Positions 15,626 through 24,753 of a stretch of DNA of 64,000 nt are shown in pieces (within the stretch, counting starts at the first letter, position 1; each line of letters starts with the position of its first letter). Source of the stretch: Saprospiraceae bacterium. Lineage in GTDB: Bacteria; Bacteroidota; Bacteroidia; Chitinophagales; Saprospiraceae. The translations under genes were made by a program, and so were the position numbers. A model generated the notes under the pieces. The model did not search any database. It was not told the origin of the DNA and saw nothing but the letters and a program-made list of their open reading frames with translations. Where the stretch lies: contig JAJCYI010000163.1 in the NCBI GenBank assembly GCA_029263015.1, positions 117,057 to 181,056 of the forward strand. Reading direction: 5' to 3'.

Positions 15626-18217
15626 TTAATTTTTCACAACCTTCCCCGAATAGACCCGCTCACCCGCCACCGCCTTTACCAGATACATCCCATGCACCAA
15701 GCCTTGCACATTAATTGACTGACCACTGGAAATGATTTGCCTATCCATCATTTTTCCCTGGGTGTCAAATAAGCTGACCTCTACAGGTTGGGTGGTGGCT
15801 TCGGGTAGTTGGATTTGCAAGTAATCAGTAGCGGGATTGGGCGAGAGAAACAACGAACCATCCACCAATGCTTCCCTGCTATCGGTCACACAGTCCATGC
15901 CTGTAATAATGTCACTTTCATACGCTCCAATATCCACACAGCCAATCACCCGCTCATTGCCATCTAGGTCAAATTCCGGCAGGTCGCTGTTCGGATCAAC
16001 CCCTTGGCCGATGGCAGGACTGCCGCTGGCAAGGCGGTAATTGTTTATTCCCGCCACAAATCCTGGGTCGCCCACTTCTTGGTAATCATAGGTGAGGTCA
16101 TGGTCATCAAATGAATCATCGCTGAAAAGATTGCCACCGAGTGAGGTGACTTCCGAAGTCCCGGTCAAGTCTGTAAACTCAGTACCAAGTGGATTGGATA
16201 GAATGGTATTTTGCAGTGTTACTGCTGAAATAGAGTCAAGTGCCAGGCCACCAGCAGGGTTATTGGCAACAGTACAGTTAATAAATTTCACATCACCGGT
16301 CTGATTAAGTGCGATTGCTGCCGTGTCTCCGGTGCTACCGTTATTGTACACCAGACAATTTTCAAAGATGATGGAAGCTTCCATGGTTGTCGCGAAATCT
16401 TCAGGTTCTTCTGTAAAGGGAAGGGCTCCAATTGCTGCACCCTTAGGGCTATCGTTGTTCCTCCAAATAGAATTTCTGATGGTGACTTCCGTTTCCGGAC
16501 TGGTATTGGCGATCAACATACCTGCACCCAATTCCCCGGCGGAATTGCTATCAAATAGGCAATCTTCCATCAGGAATTTAGTTGGCACCTCTGACCATAG
16601 AAGCGAAGCCCCTCCCTCAATGGCACCTGAATTATTCATGAAGTCACAATGGGAAATGGTGTGTTCAAAAAAGCCGGCATCTGTACTACTGCCAATGCTG
16701 AGCCCAGCTTCATAGTCAGCATTGTTTTCCTTGAAAGTACATCGGTCTACCTTGACTTGACCATTGCTACTGGCTAAAAAACCAAATATGGCTGCCGCCC
16801 CACTCAGACCTGCTGTATTTTGTTCAAAAGTGGAATTGGAAAGTGTAAGGTCAACGTCTTTCCCGCGCAATAAGGCCCTAAACCCACTACCAGTCCACAT
16901 CTCTGTCGTATTCTGTGAAAACGTACAACTATCAACGACGATGTTAATGTTATTTGAGAATTCATTTACATTCGTCCTGAGACCTCCTCCATGGAAAACA
17001 CTTTCATTACTGGTAAATTCAGTGTTACTGACCAAAAGACTATTATTGGTTCCATTAGTACTAAACGCTACACCTCCTCCAGATCCTGACGATGTATTCT
17101 GATCAAACAAACATCCATCAATAAGGACATTCACATCATTGGACTCAATTGGAAGACCCATACTAATGCCTCCTCCTGCTTGTCCCCAATTAACCAGCAT
17201 AGAATCCACGGAATTGGACAAAAAATTACTATTGACAACTTCAATGTTGCAGTTGTCACCTCTTTGCTGGGCGTACAGCCCGCCACCAAAGGAGGCACTG
17301 TTGTTTTCAAAGTTGCTGTTGATTATTTTGAAATCGAGGTCGTTGTTTCCATCCTGAACGGCAAGGCGTATGCCTCCACCCTGGCGTGGGGTGGTATTGC
17401 CGGAAAAAGTCACGCCGTCAACTGTCCCAGTGGAATTGAAGACGCTCATTCCACCACCCCAGCCTCCTACATTATCGCTAAACTCCGACCCTGTGATAGT
17501 GAACCCAACCCCTTTTACGCCGGTCACGCACATGCCACCACCACCGTAGTTAGTATCATCGTTGTCCTTGACCCTGTTCTTCTCAAAGCGGCATTGCTCT
17601 ACTCTGACTCCTTGGGCAGTCACTCCACTGACATAAAGCCCTCCGCCATATTCTGTGGCAAAATTTTGCTCGAAAATACATTGGCGGATAATAGGCCTCC
17701 CTGTACAATACATTCCACCACCGTACTGCTCTGTTCCGGGCGTAGTACCATCAGCCTGTCCACCTTTTATGGTAAATCCATCAAGAAGCGCATCAGTGGA
17801 AACATTGGCGAATATATGCACCACCGTCATCGAATTGTCCGATTTATTGTTTTCGAAATCATCAGCTACATCATCCCCGGTCAGATCACCGGAGAGGGTT
17901 GTTACGTTTCCGGGGACCCGCTCGTCAATGCTGGCCTCCCAGCCGGCAAAGCCGCCGTACAGTTTCAGGTTCATGGTGATGCGGAACGGGGTGGTGCGGT
18001 CGCCACCTGGGCCATCAGGCTTGTAGGTGCCTGCTGCCACCCAGATTGTGTCGCCTGGGTTGGCAGCCCCGAGGGCGTCTTGCAGGTCGGTGAAGGCATC
18101 TGCCCAAGTTGAGCCACCGCCGCCTGCGGCATTGGCGTCAACATGGATTTGAGCTTGAATGAAATTCCAGCTAAGGAGGAATGTGAACAAAACGAAGGGT
18201 AAAATTCTGTTTTTCAT
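15626..18217 (-). CDS. Beta-helix surface protein with T9SS sorting domain
   Basis: 863 residues: signal peptide (1-22), a DUF1565-like start (HVDANAAGGGGSTWADAFTDLQDAL), then a long right-handed parallel beta-helix made of repeats of the type FENNSASFGGGLYA (about 140-700), as in polymorphic or pectate-lyase-like proteins. The C-terminal about 80 residues (LFLSPNPATDYLQIQL...GMYLVKAVAGERVYSGKVVKN) form a type A T9SS sorting domain, so it is exported through the outer membrane and attached or released. No catalytic residues are evident; it may be an adhesin or a carbohydrate-binding protein. The start ATG precedes the signal peptide directly. Confidence 0.92.
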   Translation of the reverse strand: MKNRILPFVLFTFLLSWNFIQAQIHVDANAAGGGGSTWADAFTDLQDALGAANPGDTIWVAAGTYKPDGPGGDRTTPFRITMNLKLYGGFAGWEASIDERVPGNVTTLSGDLTGDDVADDFENNKSDNSMTVVHIFANVSTDALLDGFTIKGGQADGTTPGTEQYGGGMYCTGRPIIRQCIFEQNFATEYGGGLYVSGVTAQGVRVEQCRFEKNRVKDNDDTNYGGGGMCVTGVKGVGFTITGSEFSDNVGGWGGGMSVFNSTGTVDGVTFSGNTTPRQGGGIRLAVQDGNNDLDFKIINSNFENNSASFGGGLYAQQRGDNCNIEVVNSNFLSNSVDSMLVNWGQAGGGISMGLPIESNDVNVLIDGCLFDQNTSSGSGGGVAFSTNGTNNSLLVSNTEFTSNESVFHGGGLRTNVNEFSNNINIVVDSCTFSQNTTEMWTGSGFRALLRGKDVDLTLSNSTFEQNTAGLSGAAAIFGFLASSNGQVKVDRCTFKENNADYEAGLSIGSSTDAGFFEHTISHCDFMNNSGAIEGGASLLWSEVPTKFLMEDCLFDSNSAGELGAGMLIANTSPETEVTIRNSIWRNNDSPKGAAIGALPFTEEPEDFATTMEASIIFENCLVYNNGSTGDTAAIALNQTGDVKFINCTVANNPAGGLALDSISAVTLQNTILSNPLGTEFTDLTGTSEVTSLGGNLFSDDSFDDHDLTYDYQEVGDPGFVAGINNYRLASGSPAIGQGVDPNSDLPEFDLDGNERVIGCVDIGAYESDIITGMDCVTDSREALVDGSLFLSPNPATDYLQIQLPEATTQPVEVSLFDTQGKMMDRQIISSGQSINVQGLVHGMYLVKAVAGERVYSGKVVKN

Positions 18218-18584
18218 AAGGAAAATTTTTGAGCCTACCAGCCGGCAGGCAGAGTTAAAAAAATGTGAATGATCAATTTCTTAAAAAGCAGTATTGTGTT
18301 GGGAAAGGAATATCCAGAAGAAGGCAGTGGCAAGGGAGTTTTCATTTTGAGTTTATTATTGGACAAAACAAGAGAGAGAGTGCCATGTAAAAATGGGGAA
18401 GAAAGGAGAGCGGGACTTCACCTATTGGTGCAAAGGCTTGCACAAATGTTGCAAATGTGGGTTTGGATGAACGAGCAGGAAGGGGACGCTGGAAAAAATC
18501 CAGCTTTCTTGGCGAAATGGGGCGATCCAGATTGGGCAATTAGCGACCTAGTAATGCGGATCTGGGGATCCGCAATACAAATTC
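18218..18584. other. Intergenic region with one hairpin
   Basis: 367 bases upstream of the beta-helix gene. Overlapping open frames on both strands (18269-18607 plus, 18342-18539 minus) have no family features and I reject them. A hairpin tgcggat-ctgggg-atccgca at 18555-18574 lies just after the porin stop and may end that transcript. Confidence 0.5.
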
Positions 18585-20891
18585 TCAATCCACCAACCGC
18601 CAGTTAACTCCAAACCGCAGTCCGCCATTGACATAACCGAAAGCTTGGGCATATCCAGCAGTTTGATAATAGTATTCCTTGGTGAAAAAAGTGAGCACGT
18701 TTTCGACCTTGAAAAAGAAGCGAAAAGTTTTGACCTTAAAGGATAGGAAAGCATCAACCAACGGTGTAAAAGGCAATGCCTGGCTGTTCTGCAAATGGAA
18801 CTGTCCAGTGAGAGGCTGATAGCCATATGGGGTGTACCCAGTTGTCAAACGGGCATCAACGCCGAAGCGGGCAAGCATGGCTTTTTTGAAAATCAGGCCC
18901 TCGAAATACAGGCTGTGCTTGGAGTAAAAAGTCGGCAGCCGCAGCACATCGGAGGTACTTTCCTGGATGCCCAGCCAGTTTTCCAAATGTACTGGGCCGG
19001 CATGGAAACCTTTTTGGATGGTCAGTTGAAAAATGCTCACCACACCGCTGTTCTGCCGGGCGATGCTGGCAGTATCGAAATACACCAAGTTGTCCACCAG
19101 GTGATATTGGCCACTAATGGAAAAATCGAAGGCAGGCAGCGAATACGTTCCTTTCAGACTGGTTTCCAGTGTTTTACTAAAATCGTTTTCCCATATTTTT
19201 TGCGCTGAAATATAAAAACGATGGGACAAAAGAGAGGGAGTTGACAGTTGGTTGACCGCCTCCAACTGTAGTTTTCCAATTTTTTTAAAATTCAAAAACA
19301 GGTCCCCGCTCAAGCGGAAATCCCCCGCATTGGCACCAATGCCAAGGTGGCCATATGTACGGATACGGATGCGGTCGTTGGGCGAAAAATTGAAACTGCC
19401 CATGAGGAACAGGTTCTGCAAATTAGCAGTATCGACTGGTTCTTGGTTGACCACATTCAACGAATGGAGCAGCCCCACTTCCAGCAAGTCGCTTTCTGCT
19501 GGTACCGACCTGCCCGTTGAATCTGGCCTTGACTGCCGGAGCTTAAAGGTTTGCAGCTTTACGGTGTTTTGTAGTTTTTTGGTTTCCAGAAAATGCCTTG
19601 CCCCGCGCTTGTCCACCCAAAAATCGTTGAAAAACAACGAGTCCGCAGGGAGGGCTGAAAATTTGTAAGAATCAGTCCGCCAGGCGATTTGGTGGTACAG
19701 GGTGAAAATGCGGCCTTCGGGGAGGGAGGGAGGGGTTCTTGGTTCCTGATTTTTGGTTCTTGGTTCTTGGTTGGGAGGTCTTGCCGCAGGTCTTTGGGTA
19801 CTCGGTAGTTTATCTTTTGATGGGGCTGTAGGCCTTTTGCCAGCTGGCGGTGGTTGCTGTTTGTTGGTTTGTGGTGTTGGGCGTTTGTTATTTTTGGTGG
19901 GGGCATTTGCAGGCTTTTTCGAAAGCGAATCTTTTGGGGTATTGATTTTCAAAGAATCAACGGTTCTGAGCGAATCAGGCATAACCAAGCTCGAATCTTT
20001 GGCCATCAGTTTGGCCAGACGCCGCTCCTCCTTTCTTTTTTCTTTAGCTTCTTTTTTGGATTGCCTTTTGGCGGATCGCCGCTTAATACTCTCAGCGCTT
20101 AATATTTTATTTAAATAAAAATACTGGGTGTATGCATATTCTTTGTTGGCGTGGCGAGTATTTGCTTCCTGTAAATTCACATCCAAGCGAAAAGCATCCG
20201 TAAAAACAGTGTCCTCCCCGCTGGCAAGACCACCGTTGTCTTGCTGCTCCACCGAATTTATCACGAAGCTAAAAAAGCCATCGTAAGTGTTGTATTTATT
20301 GTGATACCACAGTCCGACCGCCACATCCGAATTGACAGCCTTTTGATTGTCAAAAGCCCCAGCATTGTTGATGCGGCGGTGCTCCAGGGAAAGGTTGATC
20401 CCATCAGCAAAATTGCGACTGAAACGCAAATTGGTATATGCATCAGCCTGCGTCGGCCCCTGCGAATATCCTGCCTGGGTGTATGCTTGCGTGAGTTTGT
20501 AATACCTGATATCAGAGGTCTGCATCTGGTAAAGGTCGAACTGGTGCTGGCCCACGTCAAAACCTTGCCGAAAGGTTGGCTGGTAAAACAAAGGGTGATG
20601 TGCCGAACCCAAATTACCTAAATGGGCCTGGTCAAAACCTTGCTGCCTGATGGGGTCGTATTGATGAAAATTGCCGAGCAGGCTGTCTTTGAAAGGAGAT
20701 ATTTCATTGGGGCGGTCAGCATAAAAATAGTAAATCTCAGAAGTGTCGCGGGTCACCAACCCTGAGCGGCTACCTCCTCCACTGCCAAACGACCCAAATC
20801 CTCCTCCCCCACCACCAGGTAAGCGCTGTCCAAATACTGTGGCAGCATTTAGCAAAAAGAAGAAGAAGAGTAGTTTGCGGGAGTGGGTCAT
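18585..20891 (-). CDS. Bacteroidetes putative porin
   Basis: 768 residues: signal peptide MTHSRKLLFFFFLLNAATVFG, a Gly-rich patch (PGGGGGGFGSFGSGGG), then DTSEIYYFYADRPNEISPFKDSLLGNFHQYDPIRQQGF, the opening signature of the Bacteroidetes putative porin family (PF14121). Alternating beta strands to a C-terminal aromatic-ending strand (FGVNWRLVD) indicate an outer-membrane barrel. A Lys/Pro/Gln-rich low-complexity insert (about residues 300-400) includes NQEPRTKNQEPRT. The open frame continues upstream to 21116, but that extension reads through the palindrome at 20976-21039 and lacks a signal, so I use ATG 20891. Confidence 0.88.
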   Translation of the reverse strand: MTHSRKLLFFFFLLNAATVFGQRLPGGGGGGFGSFGSGGGSRSGLVTRDTSEIYYFYADRPNEISPFKDSLLGNFHQYDPIRQQGFDQAHLGNLGSAHHPLFYQPTFRQGFDVGQHQFDLYQMQTSDIRYYKLTQAYTQAGYSQGPTQADAYTNLRFSRNFADGINLSLEHRRINNAGAFDNQKAVNSDVAVGLWYHNKYNTYDGFFSFVINSVEQQDNGGLASGEDTVFTDAFRLDVNLQEANTRHANKEYAYTQYFYLNKILSAESIKRRSAKRQSKKEAKEKRKEERRLAKLMAKDSSLVMPDSLRTVDSLKINTPKDSLSKKPANAPTKNNKRPTPQTNKQQPPPAGKRPTAPSKDKLPSTQRPAARPPNQEPRTKNQEPRTPPSLPEGRIFTLYHQIAWRTDSYKFSALPADSLFFNDFWVDKRGARHFLETKKLQNTVKLQTFKLRQSRPDSTGRSVPAESDLLEVGLLHSLNVVNQEPVDTANLQNLFLMGSFNFSPNDRIRIRTYGHLGIGANAGDFRLSGDLFLNFKKIGKLQLEAVNQLSTPSLLSHRFYISAQKIWENDFSKTLETSLKGTYSLPAFDFSISGQYHLVDNLVYFDTASIARQNSGVVSIFQLTIQKGFHAGPVHLENWLGIQESTSDVLRLPTFYSKHSLYFEGLIFKKAMLARFGVDARLTTGYTPYGYQPLTGQFHLQNSQALPFTPLVDAFLSFKVKTFRFFFKVENVLTFFTKEYYYQTAGYAQAFGYVNGGLRFGVNWRLVD

Positions 20892-20975
20892 TGATGGAAT
20901 TGGGAGGTGGTGATTGGTTGAATAGTGAATAGATATTAGTGAACTGTTTAAAAAATAGGTTGTGTTTTTGATTTC

Positions 20976-21039
20976 TCCTCCAAGGGGTTTCAACCCCTTG
21001 TTTTTATGCGATGACAAGGGGTTGAAACCCCTTGGAGGA
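20976..21039. repeat. Perfect 25-bp inverted repeat upstream of the porin
   Basis: Arms 20976-21000 and 21015-21039 match perfectly with a 14-nt loop. Each arm is itself a hairpin (aaggggtt-tc-aacccctt). It lies between the porin start and the next terminator, in the porin's 5' region. Confidence 0.85.
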
Positions 21040-21250
21040 AGCCTAAAAATCAAGAGAAACTTTTTACACAGTGTAATTAGTGATTCATGGCCAGTATTCA
21101 GTAATTGGTTCGTCATTTCAATAATTGCAGTAATTCCTACAATTACTCAATACCCCACAACGGCAAACTTAAAGATTGGGGACGGTTATTTGCCAATTAT
21201 TAACGGGCTTTTGGTCAGTGCCTTTTGTCCAAAGTAGAAGATTGGGCAAC

Positions 21251-21287
21251 AAAAAAGGCTTCCCCGTGCTGATCGGGGAAGCCTTTT
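21251..21287 (-). terminator. Rho-independent terminator after the TonB receptor
   Basis: Perfect 10-bp stem ggcttccccg / cggggaagcc (21257-21266 and 21274-21283). On the minus strand it is followed by a T-run (21251-21256). It is 36 bases after the receptor's stop codon. Confidence 0.9.
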
Positions 21288-21322
21288 GTCTGAAAAACTA
21301 TTCTACAAAAAAACCTTTCAGG

Positions 21323-24217
21323 TTATTTTCCTGCACCAATAGTATAGGTCGCTTTGGCTATTACCCTCCGACCGATCTTTGGCATATTCGCAAATGCCCG
21401 GTATTCGTTATCAAAAATATTTTGGCCGGTTAAGTCAATGGCCAGGCCATTTGTGAACACGTACCCTATTCCCAGGTCCACTAGGTTCTTTTCATCGGTA
21501 TCGCCTGTGAACTGGCCGACATTGGCAAAGAAAGAATCGTCGTGCTGGAAAGAGAAATTTCCACGGAAACCACTGGCAGGCGTGTAGTTGACACCAAAAC
21601 GGAACTTATTCTTTGGCGAATTCAAGAAAACAGAAAGTGGTGAATCATCTGGTTCGCCCAGATCCCCGCCCCTAAATTCAGTCTTGCTTACATAAGAATA
21701 GTTGAACCAGGCTGAAATATCACTATTGAAATAATATTCCAATCCGATGTCGGTTCCCCAATAATCCATGCTCGCATCAGGGAAAATACGGTAACCCGCA
21801 GGTACATGGACGATACCGTCCCCAGAAGGTACCTGGTCGGATTCCACTGCACCAAATATGGCACCCAAAAATAAAGAAGCTCCCATACCATCAGGCGTTG
21901 AGGCATCTACAACATCAACAAAACCTTGTCCACCCTGTGTATAAGCCCCACCGATCAGTGGAGAGATCTGTCCGGCCGCAATCATGGCCCCTTCCGCGCC
22001 CAGTGCTGGAGTCAGCAGGTCTATTAAAAATACATTGATGTCAGTGGCTACTGCTGCACCAAGGTCAGTCGGTATGTCTGCACCCTGCAAAGTCACGAGC
22101 GGGCCGATCTGTGTAAAATCGGAGAATCCACTGCGCTCTATCCTATAAACATCAATGGAAACACTGAGCTTGTCGTTGAGCAAGCCTTTATAACCTACTT
22201 CAAAAGTATTGTTGACACTGATGGTTGGCTTGTTGGTAGGGATTATTTCGTTCAGCAAGCTGTTGTCTTCGAATGCGTTGACCCCCACCAATGATCCAGT
22301 AAAATTTGTAGGGACATATCCAAGCAAGAACTGCTCGATAGCCGGTGCAAACGGAGCTGTAGCAGGATTATCCATTAGCGCTGGAATCAACCCTGCCATC
22401 ACATCTGCGTTCACAGCGCCATAAGGCACGGCCAATGGGAGGCCGGGAGTACCCCAGGGCAGGTCTGGTACGCCTGGCAAAGTCACATCGATCATGGGGT
22501 TGGGGAATGTCTGTTGGTTCGACTGGCCAACCAACCAGAAATCGAACAGGCCGGGTATAGGTACATTCACAGGAAAGTCAATGAACATTTCAAGGGCAGA
22601 TGGCGGGGCTCCGGCACGGTTGTACGTGGCTCTGAAAGTGTGTTTTGGACTGGCTTTATAGACAAATGCCACCCTCGGGGAGAAAAAGTTATCATCGAGG
22701 AAGTTGAACTGATCGAAACGGCCTGCCAGTACCATGTCCAGTTTGTCCACCAATGCAAATTTCCCTTGCAGGTAGCCCCCAAATATCCTGTAGTCATCGT
22801 CATCTTCCGATCTGCCATAAGTGAGGTTGCGGGTATCACTGATTGCCTGGCGGTAGTCAAAACCCGCCGTCCAGTCCGCATCTAAGAAACTGGGAGTTTG
22901 GAAATTGTACTGTAATTGTCCTTCCAGTTGTTTGCGGCCAACCCCGCTCATATTACCGGTCTGGTATAGAAAGGTTGGATCATCATCATCACCGCCATCA
23001 TTATCAACAAAAAACACCTGTGCAAACAGGCCTCCTTTCTGCACCCTGGCCTGTGTCCAGATTTCACTTGACTGCGACAAACCTTCGCCAAGGTCGTTAT
23101 AAAATACAGCCGAAGCTTCATTGTAACCTCCTGAAACGATCACGCTCAAGTCGTCCTGTGGGCGGAATTCCAGTGTGCCGTTGAACGCTACGTTCCACCA
23201 GTCGTCCTGCATTGGGTTACCATCGCCATCTGGGTCAAGCTCGGATTCATTGAGCAGTTCAATGCCAGGCTTTGTCAGGTCAACCATACCATTGGTGACT
23301 GCTGGTCTGAAGATGGATTTTTTGAACAATGCTATCTGATCGGCATCCTCTACAGGATCCAATGTAAACTCGTCCCCTGTGTTGTACTGTGCATTGATCT
23401 TATAGCCAAAGGTTTTCGAAGCATTCCTGCCAGCATGGCGGATTGCCCCCAAAAACGTGTTCAGTTCGCCATAACCAACCTGAACGGTTGTACCTGGGTG
23501 GTCTATCGGGTTTTTGGTGATGAAATGCACGACACCAGAAGTCACGCCAGGGCCATAAAGTGCTGATCCGGGGCCCCTAACAATCTCGATCCTGTCCATG
23601 TCGATCAAGCTGAGACCGGAGGCATCTGATTGGAACGCACCGATACCGGGGGCTATCAAGCTCCTGTAATCCAGGATCGGGAAAGTAGAAGTGCCAAAAA
23701 TACCAGATGATCCCCTCATTTCAATATTGATCCTGGCGGCGCTTTGCTGCTGTAACTGTACGCCCGGCACATTTATCAAGCTCCTGATCGGATCTGTCTG
23801 TGGAGAACCTTCCAGTTTTCGGGCGGTAAGCACTGTGATAGAGGCAGGTGCTTCCTGCACTTTTTCCTTTTTCCGGGAAGCGGTTATGACTATGTCCCCG
23901 CCTATCACAATTCCCTCAGTCAAAACAGCGCTCACGGTGCTGTTGCTTGCCATTGCAATTTCTTGCTCATTATAACCTGTGTAGGAGATGATCAATGTCA
24001 ATGGAAAGCTTTCAGAAGTCCTCAATGAAAAGTTTCCATCAAGATCCGTAATCGTACCTTCGGAGGTACCTTTGACCAGCACGTTTGCACCTATCAAGCC
24101 CAGCCCATCCTCATCGTTCACCGTCCCAGTGATCGTGTTTTGAGAAAAACTGGTATTTGAAAGCCCTGCTAATAGAAATAGGAATAAAAATACCTTAGAA
24201 TAAATGTTTAGTTTCAT
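21323..24217 (-). CDS. TonB-dependent outer-membrane receptor
   Basis: 964 residues: signal peptide (about 1-25), a carboxypeptidase-like beta-sandwich (ITGTVNDEDGLGLIGANVLVKGTSEGTITDLDGNFSL, about 27-110), a plug domain (about 125-235, VQEAPASITVLTARKLE ... IEIVRGPGSALYGPGVTSGVVHFITK) and a C-terminal 22-strand barrel. It imports a ligand across the outer membrane using TonB/ExbBD energy. There is no SusD partner next to it, so it is not a classic Sus pair; the ligand may be a siderophore, vitamin or other small molecule. It ends with a strong terminator. Confidence 0.93.
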   Translation of the reverse strand: MKLNIYSKVFLFLFLLAGLSNTSFSQNTITGTVNDEDGLGLIGANVLVKGTSEGTITDLDGNFSLRTSESFPLTLIISYTGYNEQEIAMASNSTVSAVLTEGIVIGGDIVITASRKKEKVQEAPASITVLTARKLEGSPQTDPIRSLINVPGVQLQQQSAARINIEMRGSSGIFGTSTFPILDYRSLIAPGIGAFQSDASGLSLIDMDRIEIVRGPGSALYGPGVTSGVVHFITKNPIDHPGTTVQVGYGELNTFLGAIRHAGRNASKTFGYKINAQYNTGDEFTLDPVEDADQIALFKKSIFRPAVTNGMVDLTKPGIELLNESELDPDGDGNPMQDDWWNVAFNGTLEFRPQDDLSVIVSGGYNEASAVFYNDLGEGLSQSSEIWTQARVQKGGLFAQVFFVDNDGGDDDDPTFLYQTGNMSGVGRKQLEGQLQYNFQTPSFLDADWTAGFDYRQAISDTRNLTYGRSEDDDDYRIFGGYLQGKFALVDKLDMVLAGRFDQFNFLDDNFFSPRVAFVYKASPKHTFRATYNRAGAPPSALEMFIDFPVNVPIPGLFDFWLVGQSNQQTFPNPMIDVTLPGVPDLPWGTPGLPLAVPYGAVNADVMAGLIPALMDNPATAPFAPAIEQFLLGYVPTNFTGSLVGVNAFEDNSLLNEIIPTNKPTISVNNTFEVGYKGLLNDKLSVSIDVYRIERSGFSDFTQIGPLVTLQGADIPTDLGAAVATDINVFLIDLLTPALGAEGAMIAAGQISPLIGGAYTQGGQGFVDVVDASTPDGMGASLFLGAIFGAVESDQVPSGDGIVHVPAGYRIFPDASMDYWGTDIGLEYYFNSDISAWFNYSYVSKTEFRGGDLGEPDDSPLSVFLNSPKNKFRFGVNYTPASGFRGNFSFQHDDSFFANVGQFTGDTDEKNLVDLGIGYVFTNGLAIDLTGQNIFDNEYRAFANMPKIGRRVIAKATYTIGAGK

Positions 24218-24753
24218 AATTGATTAGTTTAGATGAAATAAATGACAAAAAAGCGACTCTCAAAAAACTGCCGCCGAGAATAATCTGAATTTGTGAAGCC
24301 TCTTGTTTTCAACCACCATTTCAATCCCCTTCTTTACAAACTGTAAAGAAATCAGGCTAATTTACGCCAAGATACAATTACCTTTGAAAGCGGGAAATTC
24401 TAAGTAATATTTTTTCAAAATGCTGCTCTAGTGAAATAGCAGTTTCCAGAATTGCCATATCAATTGTGAATATTCTTGGCTTTGAAATTCTTTCCCTTTT
24501 TTCTGGAAAATTAGCAGTCTTTATATGACAAATAAATAATGTGGAATTTTAAAGAAAGGTAACCGGCCTGCCTCTGAAAATCAAGTTTCAATACTTATCC
24601 CAACACAATACCACACTCGACATTTTTTCACAAGTCCTTGATTATCAGCTATAAAAATTTGAAAAACAAACACATTGGCGTAGTTCTAAACAGCCCCCAA
24701 AGGGTAAAAAACGACACTTTTCTCCAAGTGTGTTTTTTGGAGTAGGCTCAATG
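24218..24753. other. Intergenic region upstream of the TonB receptor
   Basis: 536 AT-rich bases holding the receptor's promoter region and the 3' side of the glycosyltransferase operon. I see no ORF, RNA gene or clear regulator-binding palindrome. No obvious terminator follows the glycosyltransferase stop at 24754. Confidence 0.4.

Noticed and set aside
18269..18607. 112-codon frame upstream of the beta-helix gene
   Set aside because: Overlaps a hairpin and the porin stop and has competing frames on the other strand; no family features.
20892..21116. N-terminal extension of the porin frame
   Set aside because: Encoded by the 25-bp inverted repeat; the signal peptide starts at 20891.
21323..24217. 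Polysaccharide utilisation locus around the TonB receptor
   Set aside because: No SusD-like gene or glycoside hydrolase is adjacent, so a Sus-type locus is not supported despite the hybrid regulator nearby.
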